Shown here: positions 45,783-53,681 of the stretch, in pieces | Layout: every line of letters starts with the position of its first letter | How positions within the stretch are numbered: position 1 is the first letter of the stretch | DNA from: an uncultured Clostridia bacterium | GTDB taxonomy: Bacteria; Bacillota; Clostridia; Lachnospirales; Anaerotignaceae | Assembly: GCA_910587195.1 (NCBI GenBank) | Contig: CAJUKL010000006.1 | Span: forward strand, 5,566-69,565 | DNA length: 64,000 bases | Direction of reading: 5' to 3' | Notes under the pieces: generated by a model | What the model was told of the DNA's origin: nothing | What the model saw: only the letters and a program-made list of their open reading frames with translations | Databases searched by the model: none | Program-made: the position numbers and the translations under genes

Positions 45783-48019
45783 ATATCACCAAAATCAAAT
45801 TCATCTAATTGTTGTAATGTGTCTTGCTCTATTTCTGTTAAGGTATCATTTAATATTGCACTGACTTGTTGCGTATTAAACTGCCAGATTTCTCCTAAAT
45901 TTTCCGCAATATTATTTCTTTCTGATGCTGTAAAATAAGAAAAGGCTCGTCTTAAAAATACCAACGCTTTTTTAAATTCTTCCTCATTTAAGGTATCAAT
46001 ATACTCTGATAACTGTTCCCAAAGACTGAAACGGCTAATTAAAGCATATTTATTTTTTAATGCTAGCCCTTCAAACCAACCGGCACCTAAATCTGCAGGA
46101 ATACCATAAGAAAGTCGTCTTTTCATTTCTTCTAAAAGCATTTGCTGGGTCATTTCTCCTCTTTCCAGCAAAATAGCAGCTGCAAAACCAGAGGCTTTTG
46201 TATTCAAATCATCTCGGTTTGATACGTTTAATAATGCATCAACCCACTGTTTTATAGCAAGGGTATCATGATTGATAGATGCTAAATTTAAAAAATCCAT
46301 AGCGGTAATGATACCTTCTACTGCATGATTATCACAAATGCAACTTTTTTCTAATAATAAACAAGCTCTATAAAAAAGCTGTTCTAAAATAGGCAACAAA
46401 GCATTCGCATCAACACATCGAATATTTCCATAGCGAATTACAGCAGATAATTTATGAATGGTATTTGCAATGTCAATTACAGAACTTTCTTCTACAAAAA
46501 GCCCCTGCAAAACAATAGTAGCATTTTGTACAACTTGTGGCATACCACAAAGAGAAGCATTTTCTAATATTTCTGCTGTTTCTATAATAGAAGTGGCTTT
46601 TTCTAATTTTTCTTTAAAAGAAAAAGCCACTGCAACTTCTACTGTTTCACCTTGCAAAGCTGCCTCTACAATTTCAATTTCTGCTTCTGGTGTCCATTGT
46701 AACAACCATTTTTCTGCCCAAGTTGCTTTTTCTTGATAAGATTTTTGTTTTTGTGCAAAATGGATTCCCAAAACACAAATACGATGTAGAAAAAAAGACC
46801 GCTCTAAATCTAAAAAAGCAGATTTTTGGCTTTTTACCCTTGTATTTTCTCTTAAATCTAATTCTAATATTTGCGCCTCTAATCCTTTATATCTTTCTAA
46901 TTTTAAATCTTTTAGTTTATAATAAAAATCAGATTGTATAGATGTTCTGCTAACCCCTTCAGGAAGTGCCCCAATTTTTGTACCGATTTCTGTACTTGCA
47001 ACTGCTTTTGCAATTTCTGAAAAAGACCCATGTCCTAAACAAGTAATTGCTGCATCTCTTAAGTCCTGCAAAGTTGGAATATTACTTTTTTTCATATTTG
47101 CTAAAGTAATGGCAAGACGAACCGCTTCAATGACTTCTGCAGAAGAACTCATATTTCCTGTTTTTCTTTGAAAAGAAGAAATAGAAGAAAGATATTGATA
47201 ACTTGCTTCTATCAGATTATTTTTTTTCATTGCTTTCCAGAGTAATTCATAATAGGCAGGTGCTTTATTCCCTGCACCATAACCAGAACGAGAAGAAAGC
47301 CTATAATAAGAATATGGCATCAAAGTATGTTGTGCTGGTATTTTGGGTAGTGCTTTGATTTCTTTTTCCGTAAGTGGCTCACAGTTTTTTATCCCCTCTA
47401 CATGATATGCTCCTGTTATTACAATAATCTTATCTTCTGAAAAGCCCTCTTGCATTGCATTATCAATTTGTTTTTTCATGTATGCTTCTCTTAATATGTT
47501 TTCTGCGGTTTCATATGTATCATCAACAGATAATTCTCTTAATTCTTTTCCAAAAATATTGGCACACTGTTGATAACTGACAGCATCTGTTCTATGTTCA
47601 AAATTTCTTTCCCAATAAATTTCTTGGTCTTTTTCTCCAGATTGTTCTGCAATTTTTTGATAAATGTCAGCCGTATTACTTTCTATTCTTTTTCGCTTGG
47701 AAATAGCAAGAAAAACAGAAGAAGGTAAATCAATAAAACGGCAAGGAATGTTTTGTTTTTTTGCCCATAAAATCGCTTGGTATTCTGGAGAATATTCTGC
47801 AAAAGGATATAATATACTTTCTATGGGTACGGTTTCACTATATGCCATCATGGCAATCGGTGGAACTGCCTTTTTATGGCATATATCGTCCATCAATCCT
47901 GTTAAATCAGAAGGCCCTTCTATCAATACTAAGGCAGGCTTGTACTTTTTTAGCGTTTCTAAAACATGCTTTGCTCCAGCTGGTGATAAATGTCGTATTC
48001 CAAAATAAAGAGGCATCAA
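45779..48019 (-). CDS. DUF5682-like large protein, YehM-like
   Basis: 746 residues, cytoplasmic (no signal). The N-terminal ~215 residues show spaced motifs: FGIRHLSP (His 10), LIEGPSD (Glu 34), RFIDLP (Asp 97) and ITGAYHVEGI (His 206). The spacing and the GxxH / E / GxxHxxGI pattern recall the TraB/PrgY/TIKI and EreA-ChaN-like fold, where these residues bind metal; that relation is my inference. The remaining 500 residues look alpha-helical. The family function is not known. It overlaps the MoxR gene and the VWA gene by 4 nt each, so all three are made together. Confidence 0.8.
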   Translation of the reverse strand: MMPLYFGIRHLSPAGAKHVLETLKKYKPALVLIEGPSDLTGLMDDICHKKAVPPIAMMAYSETVPIESILYPFAEYSPEYQAILWAKKQNIPCRFIDLPSSVFLAISKRKRIESNTADIYQKIAEQSGEKDQEIYWERNFEHRTDAVSYQQCANIFGKELRELSVDDTYETAENILREAYMKKQIDNAMQEGFSEDKIIVITGAYHVEGIKNCEPLTEKEIKALPKIPAQHTLMPYSYYRLSSRSGYGAGNKAPAYYELLWKAMKKNNLIEASYQYLSSISSFQRKTGNMSSSAEVIEAVRLAITLANMKKSNIPTLQDLRDAAITCLGHGSFSEIAKAVASTEIGTKIGALPEGVSRTSIQSDFYYKLKDLKLERYKGLEAQILELDLRENTRVKSQKSAFLDLERSFFLHRICVLGIHFAQKQKSYQEKATWAEKWLLQWTPEAEIEIVEAALQGETVEVAVAFSFKEKLEKATSIIETAEILENASLCGMPQVVQNATIVLQGLFVEESSVIDIANTIHKLSAVIRYGNIRCVDANALLPILEQLFYRACLLLEKSCICDNHAVEGIITAMDFLNLASINHDTLAIKQWVDALLNVSNRDDLNTKASGFAAAILLERGEMTQQMLLEEMKRRLSYGIPADLGAGWFEGLALKNKYALISRFSLWEQLSEYIDTLNEEEFKKALVFLRRAFSYFTASERNNIAENLGEIWQFNTQQVSAILNDTLTEIEQDTLQQLDEFDFGDI

Positions 48020-49104
48020 TGGTTCAACTCCTTACACTCCTTGTACAATGTTCTATACCGTTCCCCACGTTTTTTCATAACATGCTCTAAATATTCTTTC
48101 CATGCAATTTTATCTTTTTCTTCATCTTTTACAACAGCTCCCTGTAATGCTGCCGCTACATCATAATCTGTAATTGTACCATTTCCAAAACTTGCTGCAA
48201 GTGCCATACTATTTGCTAAAAGAGAAATTGCTTCTGCTGTGGACAAAACACCTGTTGTTGTTTTTAATTTTTGGGTTTTATCTAATGTCATTCCATTTCG
48301 TAATTCTCTAAAAATAGTTACAACATTTTCAATCAATTCTTCTTTTGGTATTTCCGCTTGCAATCCTAAAGAATTGGATAACTGTGCAACACGACTGCGA
48401 ACAATTTCCATTTCTGTTTGCAAGTTTGCTGGAGATGGCAAGACAACAATATTAAAACGTCTTTTTAAAGCAGCAGACATTTCATTAACGCCCTTATCTC
48501 GTGTATTTGCAGTTGCAATAATAGAAAATCCTTTTTTTGCCGGCAATTCAAAGGCAAGTTCTGGAACAGACAATCTTTTTTCAGAAAGAATGGAAATCAA
48601 AGCATCCTGCACTTCAGAAGCACAACGAGAAATTTCTTCTAGTCTTGCAATCGTTCCTGTTTCCATTGCTCTATAAATGGGACTTTTTAGCATAGCCTCT
48701 TTAGAAGGCCCTTTTGCAATCAACATTGCATAATTCCAAGAATAGCGGATATGTTCTTCTGTGGTGCCCGCCGTTCCTTGTACTACTTTTGTGGAATCTC
48801 CGTTGATGGCTGCCGCTAAATGTTCCGATAACCATGATTTTGCAGTACCAGGTTCTCCAATTAAAAGCAATGCCCTGTCTGTAACCAATGTTGCAATGGC
48901 AATTTCTACCAGTCTACTATTTCCCATATATTTTGGTGTAATTTCAACATCATTTACCTTTCCCCCTGTAATATAGGTAAATACAGAACGAGGCGACATT
49001 TTCCATCCCGTTGGAATGGGGTCTTTTTCTGCCGCAATGAGTGCATCTATTTCTTTTTGAAATAATTCTTCTGCAGGTAATCTTTGAAATTCTGTGTTTT
49101 CCAT
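48016..49104 (-). CDS. MoxR-type AAA+ ATPase, YehL-like
   Basis: 362 residues. AAA_5/MoxR domain with Walker A GEPGTAKS (83-90), Walker B region IARLEEIS (152-159), sensor 1 ATANTRD (N200) and sensor-like ALKRRFN. The catalytic Glu is kept, but the preceding Walker B acid is Glu where Asp is normal. MoxR ATPases work as hexamers that remodel or load metal into partners through VWA subunits. The gene begins two bases after the upstream stop and overlaps the DUF5682 gene by 4 nt. Confidence 0.9.
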   Translation of the reverse strand: MENTEFQRLPAEELFQKEIDALIAAEKDPIPTGWKMSPRSVFTYITGGKVNDVEITPKYMGNSRLVEIAIATLVTDRALLLIGEPGTAKSWLSEHLAAAINGDSTKVVQGTAGTTEEHIRYSWNYAMLIAKGPSKEAMLKSPIYRAMETGTIARLEEISRCASEVQDALISILSEKRLSVPELAFELPAKKGFSIIATANTRDKGVNEMSAALKRRFNIVVLPSPANLQTEMEIVRSRVAQLSNSLGLQAEIPKEELIENVVTIFRELRNGMTLDKTQKLKTTTGVLSTAEAISLLANSMALAASFGNGTITDYDVAAALQGAVVKDEEKDKIAWKEYLEHVMKKRGERYRTLYKECKELNH

Positions 49105-49106
49105 TT

Positions 49107-50918
49107 TTATCCTTCCTTTCCTTGCGCTATGATTTCTTTTAATTCTTCTTTAAAACAAATATCCAATGAATCTTTAGAATTCGGTCTCCTTTTCTCAAAT
49201 CCCTCTAATATCATTTTTGCTTCTTGCGCTCTTTCTTCTTCCGTAAAAGGTAATTTTCGTAAAAAATCAATGGTTTTTGAAAAATCATAATAAAAATAGT
49301 TTCTACTTCTTATATAAGAAGCAACAAGCGTTTTAAAATTCGTTTCTCCTAATTCTTGCAATATATCCAAGTCAAAAAAACCCATTCCTACAAATTGTCT
49401 AAATTTTCTACGGAAGAAAGGAACTGCTTCTTTATAATAACAATTCACCCACCCACGCAATATCCAATATATCTCATCTATATATCCAGTGTTCCAAATA
49501 TTTTCTTGTACTTGGGTAAGTGATTCTATCCAACGAATATCTATTTCTTTGGCTACAAAACGTGCAGCTTGTTCTTTAGAACGCTTTATATAATATCCAA
49601 TTTTATCATACTTTATCAATCTTAACACCATGCAGATTTCTGCTACAAAAGCTTTATCACGAAAATTTTGAAAGTAAGACATACATAAATCATAGGTCTT
49701 CTCTGGTTCTGTTAAAAATTCTGCAGCCAGCATACTTGGCAAATAAACTTTTCCACATCTTTGATAAAGTTCCTTTGTCATATGAATATATTTTTTATCT
49801 GTTTTATCAAGCATATTACAAATCATTATCCAGTTAATTTGATGGATATACCAATTTGTATCTCCATATTTTTGAAACACATCTATCATTTTTTCAGAAC
49901 ATTTATACATTGCTGAGGAAATTAAAACATCTATTATTTTATTATGTAATTTATCTGGAATTTTTTCCTCTTCTTTGACTTGGAGCAACTCTTGCAAAAT
50001 TTTTTCCAACGTATCTGCAAAAGCATCTGATACTTCTTTTGTTTCACAATATTTTAAGTAAGGCAAATAAGTTTCTGGTTTTTTCTTTGCTTTTGTTAAC
50101 AGATAATCTATATTTTTTTCCTCATTTAATTGTTCCATTGCTTTTAAAGCTGCTGTTTTATATTTTTTTCCTCTTTCCGTTTCTGCTAAATGAATTAGCA
50201 AATCTGCATTTGCTGGAGAACAACCTAAATTTAAAATCGCTGCTTCTTTTACAACAGGAGAACTATTTTCTAAAAGACTGATATAAAAATCATTTTCTTT
50301 TTCCCCTGCTAGTTCTTTCAAAACATGTAAGCGATTCACCATATCTTTGCCACCCATAGGGTCAAAATCTTCTTTACAAAGAAAAATTGCGTCCTCCCCT
50401 ACTTGTTTTATTAAAATTTCTTCTATCAAATAAGGAATTTCGTTATAACTGTCATTAAAACCTTTTATCAAAAGTGGCAGGATATGAAAATCTTTTAAAA
50501 TTTCTTTTTTTTCGTCATAGACATTGTAAATCATTTCATATCTTCCAGAGCCTTTTGTTGTCAGTGCTGTGATAAGTGGATGTAATTCGCTATATTTTGT
50601 ATTAGTAATTTTTCCACCCTTTAATACAGTAATCTCTTGCTTTTCCTCTTTTTTTACAGCATATTCTGCTTGTGTGCAGACAACAGCATCTACCAAGGTA
50701 ATAGCTTCCATAAAAGAAATTTCTTTTTCCTGATTATCTTCTTTTAACAAATGTTGCACAAGCTGGTCTATTTTGAATAACACAGGAGAAGATGCCGCAA
50801 TCGCATGGAATTGTTCTGCTGTCTTTTTCAAGCGAAAATCTTCTGCTAATAAATTTATGCCTGCAATCGCAAGGGTATGTAATCTGTCCTGTAATTCATT
50901 TAATATTGCAATCCCCAT
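49107..50918 (-). CDS. Large helical-repeat protein, DUF5691/HEAT-like
   Basis: 603 residues, no signal peptide and no enzyme motif that I can see. The middle (about 200-300) reads like HEAT repeats (GKKYKTAALKAMEQL-type units with LG..PAN..LL before it); the rest is helical and rich in Tyr, Leu and Lys. Proteins of this position in SWIM/MoxR/VWA clusters carry the DUF5691 label, which I assign from context rather than from motif. It is probably a scaffold. 16 nt after the SWIM gene, with AAAGGAGG before its ATG. Confidence 0.65.
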   Translation of the reverse strand: MGIAILNELQDRLHTLAIAGINLLAEDFRLKKTAEQFHAIAASSPVLFKIDQLVQHLLKEDNQEKEISFMEAITLVDAVVCTQAEYAVKKEEKQEITVLKGGKITNTKYSELHPLITALTTKGSGRYEMIYNVYDEKKEILKDFHILPLLIKGFNDSYNEIPYLIEEILIKQVGEDAIFLCKEDFDPMGGKDMVNRLHVLKELAGEKENDFYISLLENSSPVVKEAAILNLGCSPANADLLIHLAETERGKKYKTAALKAMEQLNEEKNIDYLLTKAKKKPETYLPYLKYCETKEVSDAFADTLEKILQELLQVKEEEKIPDKLHNKIIDVLISSAMYKCSEKMIDVFQKYGDTNWYIHQINWIMICNMLDKTDKKYIHMTKELYQRCGKVYLPSMLAAEFLTEPEKTYDLCMSYFQNFRDKAFVAEICMVLRLIKYDKIGYYIKRSKEQAARFVAKEIDIRWIESLTQVQENIWNTGYIDEIYWILRGWVNCYYKEAVPFFRRKFRQFVGMGFFDLDILQELGETNFKTLVASYIRSRNYFYYDFSKTIDFLRKLPFTEEERAQEAKMILEGFEKRRPNSKDSLDICFKEELKEIIAQGKEG

Positions 50919-50934
50919 ATATTTCCCTCCTTTG

Positions 50935-52344
50935 TTAATACAATAATTTTACTAATTCCTTTTCTGTTACAATGGTATGAGGTACCGCAAAAATTTGATG
51001 ATTTTCTCTATCATACAAAAACTCGCAGACAAGAGATTGCTCTTTTAAAAAGGATTGGCTTGGTAGATACGATAAGGTTTTTAAAATCTCTTTATTTCTT
51101 AATTCTATAGTATCCCCTGTATTATCCTCTAATATATACTGTTCTCCAACCTTGCTAATACTTTGAAAAGCAATCAGGCAAACAACAGATTTTTCTGACA
51201 AAGCATTTTTGAATTGATTTTTTACTTCTTTGATAACTGGTGCTAAAGCAGTTCTTGATTTTTGTTTGATAGTTTTATAGTCTTGCTCTGTTACCTCTCG
51301 ATAAAGTGCATTTTCCCATCGGATTCTTTGATTGATTTCTCCCGGATAAAAATACAATTTTTCAATTTGGGCACACGCTTTTTCGGTATCATCTTGTTTT
51401 ATATATTTCACTGCTTTTGCTGGGCGAATATTTTCTTTTTTAGAAATAACTCCACTTTGTAAGTCAATCCAATAGCCAATATCGCGATATTCTTTTTTGA
51501 TTTCATCATAGGTTACATAAAAACTAAGTTGTATCAGTTCTACATTTTTTTGATACAATCCTAATTCTTCTAGTTGACTTAATTTCCAAACATATCCAAT
51601 TCTATCATACAATGTAGAATTTTCCATAGAAACTTGTTCTGTTTCTATTTTTGTTTGCAAAAATACCCTAGCTTTTTTGATAGTGCTATGTAATTCCACT
51701 AAACCTTGCAATATTTTTTGATAATAGTATTTTTCTTTTGTGACATCTTTTTGCAATTCTTCCATTGCAACTAAAATTTGCTGCATCAATGTTTGTGGTG
51801 CTGGTAAATAATAATCTCCCATTTGTTTAGCTAAATCGGAATATGTTTTTAATCCTTTTCCAGAAAGAGAAGCAATTCCTGTTTGTAGCACTTCTTTTAA
51901 AAACTTTTCTGCTAAGTCTAAGCCTTCTAATTGCTTTTTCATTTTTTTTATAAGAGCAGATTTATTTACTTTTTTAGGTGCTTTTTCTGCATTTTCCTTT
52001 TTCTTATCTATTTTTTCCCTTTTAGAAATAATATCTTCTGGTATTCCACATATTGTAAATGGTTTTTGTGCCATATAGTCAAACATTAAAGCCAGTGCAT
52101 GTTTACAAGGAAATTGTCTACTAGGACAACTGCAACGAAAAACAGGCGCAGAAGGGTCAATAAAATCTACTGTTGTAATATAAAGATTTTTACCACTTCC
52201 TTTACATTCGCCATAAAGCAATGTGTTATCCTCTGACTTACTTAATACAGTAAATCCATTTTTTTGTGATATTTTTTTTGCATTTGCTATAGCGGCTGTA
52301 TTGGGAGCAACTCTTTCCATTAATTCTGTTGTAATAGATACCAT
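50935..52344 (-). CDS. SWIM zinc-finger protein, YehQ-like
   Basis: 469 residues. The SWIM motif C-x-C-x6-C-x-H lies at residues 71-82 (CSCPSRQFPCKH) and is complete. A Lys-rich linker and about 300 residues of helical sequence follow. SWIM fingers bind DNA or proteins. In E. coli the corresponding YehQ is encoded with YehL, YehM and YehP. First gene of the six-gene operon; AAAGGAGG lies 6 nt before the ATG, and a promoter is found at 52371-52399. Confidence 0.87.
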   Translation of the reverse strand: MVSITTELMERVAPNTAAIANAKKISQKNGFTVLSKSEDNTLLYGECKGSGKNLYITTVDFIDPSAPVFRCSCPSRQFPCKHALALMFDYMAQKPFTICGIPEDIISKREKIDKKKENAEKAPKKVNKSALIKKMKKQLEGLDLAEKFLKEVLQTGIASLSGKGLKTYSDLAKQMGDYYLPAPQTLMQQILVAMEELQKDVTKEKYYYQKILQGLVELHSTIKKARVFLQTKIETEQVSMENSTLYDRIGYVWKLSQLEELGLYQKNVELIQLSFYVTYDEIKKEYRDIGYWIDLQSGVISKKENIRPAKAVKYIKQDDTEKACAQIEKLYFYPGEINQRIRWENALYREVTEQDYKTIKQKSRTALAPVIKEVKNQFKNALSEKSVVCLIAFQSISKVGEQYILEDNTGDTIELRNKEILKTLSYLPSQSFLKEQSLVCEFLYDRENHQIFAVPHTIVTEKELVKLLY

Positions 52345-52370
52345 AACAATCCTCCTTTTTATATTTCATA

Positions 52371-52399
52371 AGTATACCACTTTTCTTATACCTTGACCA
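52371..52399 (-). promoter_or_regulatory. Promoter of the SWIM-MoxR-VWA-cbiK operon
   Basis: On the minus strand TGGTCA (a 4/6 match to the -35 consensus), 17-bp spacer, TATACT. It lies between the upstream terminator and the first gene, about 25 nt before the ribosome site. Confidence 0.55.
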
Positions 52400-52424
52400 T
52401 TTTCTTTTATTTTTTTCCATAAAA

Positions 52425-52450
52425 AAAGTCACTCCATACGGAATGACTTT
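52425..52450 (-). terminator. Terminator downstream of the IS605-like element
   Basis: On the minus strand AAAGTCATTCC..GGAGTGACTTT folds with one mismatch and runs into TTTTTTT. It would end a transcript from the IS-like element or from mrp before the SWIM operon. Confidence 0.75.
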
Positions 52451-52458
52451 ATAAGATA

Positions 52459-52798
52459 GTGACATACTCCCACCGCCTATGCTAACGCATAGAGGCAGGG
52501 GCTTCTCGTTCGATAGTACCAATGTACTAAGCATAAGCGAGCTAACCCCGTGTGTCCCACGGTTTTCACGAATTACTTTCCATTCGTACCTTGGACATTT
52601 TACGCACAGAAGGAAGCTTGGTTTTCGCATATTTGGTTTCTCTGTGCAACCCTATATATCCAGTTGTCAATGTACTTGTCAATATATTTATTATATTCTA
52701 TTTATTTTTATAAGGCAACAAAAAATTTATATTTTTTATGCTGATAAGAAAAGACGAAATTCATCCCCCCGCCTATAGAGGCGGAGGAATTCTTGCTA
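52459..52798 (-). mobile_element. Transposase-less IS200/IS605-like element with omega-RNA-like segment
   Basis: About 340 bp with no tnpA or tnpB. On the minus strand the left end has the hairpin CCGCCTCTATAGGCGG and the right end has GCCTCTATGC-GTTA-GCATAGGC followed by GGTGGGAGTATGTCAC. Both ends share the GCCTCTAT..AGGCGG..GGGA core of IS605-type ends. The segment before the right end (GGGACACACGGGGTTAGC, GAGAAGCCCC) looks like the end of a tnpB gene and its guide RNA. It sits directly after the mrp stop, beside TTTAAC, a target type used by IS605. This accounts for most of the 461-bp gap. Confidence 0.75.
52653..52682 (-). promoter_or_regulatory. Promoter-like site inside the IS605-like element
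   Basis: On the minus strand TTGACA (a second TTGACA follows 12 bases later), 18-bp spacer, TATATA. A transcript from here would run about 200 nt through the right-end segment to the terminator at 52425. Confidence 0.45.
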
Positions 52799-52805
52799 AA
52801 TTTGG

Positions 52806-53636
52806 TTAAAGTTCTATTTTTTGAATCAATTTTTCTACAGCTTTTTCTAAAAAAGAAACATCTTTTTGTTCTATTTTTCCAGCGTCACAAAGTGCTGCAA
52901 TATCAGACTGAATTGGTAATTGTGCCAATACATCAACCTTTATTTCATCAGCTACTTCCTGCAATTTACTTTCTCCAAAAGGATATAACTTTTTACCACA
53001 ATCACTACAAACAATATAACTCATATTTTCAATCATGCCGCAAACTGGAATGGACATTTTTTCCGCCATATGATATGATTTTTTTACAATCAAAGAAACT
53101 AAATCCTGTGGTGTTGTTACAATGACAACTCCATCTACGGGAATACTTTGAAATACAGTTAAAGGAACATCGCCTGTACCTGGTGGCATATCAATCAATA
53201 GAACATCTAAATCTCCCCAAGCTACATCTGTCCAAAACTGTTTTACAGCATTTCCAATTACAGGACCTCTCCAGATTACTGGAGTATCTTCTGCATCTAA
53301 TATCAAATTTGCAGACATAATAGAGATTCCGGTTTGTGTTTTTACAACATCCATTCCGTTTCCATTTCCTTTTGCTTTTTCATGAATCCCAAATGCCTTT
53401 GGAATAGAAGGCCCCGTAATATCACCATCTAATATTCCAACTTGGTAGCCTTTTTTGCGAAGTGCAACTGCAATACAGGAAGTCATGGAAGACTTTCCGA
53501 CGCCACCTTTTCCGCTCATAATGGCAATTACTTTTTTAATATGGCTTTCTGCATGTGCCGTTTCCATAAAATTTGATTTTCTTTCTGCACAATCACTTTG
53601 ACAAGTAGAACATTGTGATTTATCACAACTGCTCAT
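52806..53636 (-). CDS. mrp: Mrp/NBP35-family Fe-S carrier ATPase
   Basis: 276 residues. Deviant Walker A GKGGVGKSS (about 45-53), DGDITGPSIP switch, LIDMPPGTGD and the Cys pair CSDCGKK near residue 205 that bridges the dimer Fe-S cluster. The N-terminus carries a further Cys cluster (CDKSQCSTCQSDC), like the eukaryotic NBP35 tail. It assembles or transfers Fe-S clusters in the cytoplasm. The frame begins three codons earlier, but GAGGAG touches that ATG; the ATG at 53636 has proper spacing. Confidence 0.9.
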   Translation of the reverse strand: MSSCDKSQCSTCQSDCAERKSNFMETAHAESHIKKVIAIMSGKGGVGKSSMTSCIAVALRKKGYQVGILDGDITGPSIPKAFGIHEKAKGNGNGMDVVKTQTGISIMSANLILDAEDTPVIWRGPVIGNAVKQFWTDVAWGDLDVLLIDMPPGTGDVPLTVFQSIPVDGVVIVTTPQDLVSLIVKKSYHMAEKMSIPVCGMIENMSYIVCSDCGKKLYPFGESKLQEVADEIKVDVLAQLPIQSDIAALCDAGKIEQKDVSFLEKAVEKLIQKIEL

Positions 53637-53681
53637 TTTTTTCATCTCCTCTTTCTATTTTCCTGTTTTGCAGAAGAATGT

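Noticed and set aside
43813..52344. Antiphage defence interpretation of the MoxR-VWA cluster
   Set aside because: No nuclease, protease, toxin or sensor domain typical of defence islands was recognised, and the CbiK gene and adjacent transporter fit metal handling better. It remains untested.
52238..52630. 130-codon minus-strand ORF overlapping the SWIM gene start and the IS605-like element
   Set aside because: It runs through a terminator, a promoter and the right-end hairpin. Its N-terminal part is probably the worn end of tnpB, not a working gene.
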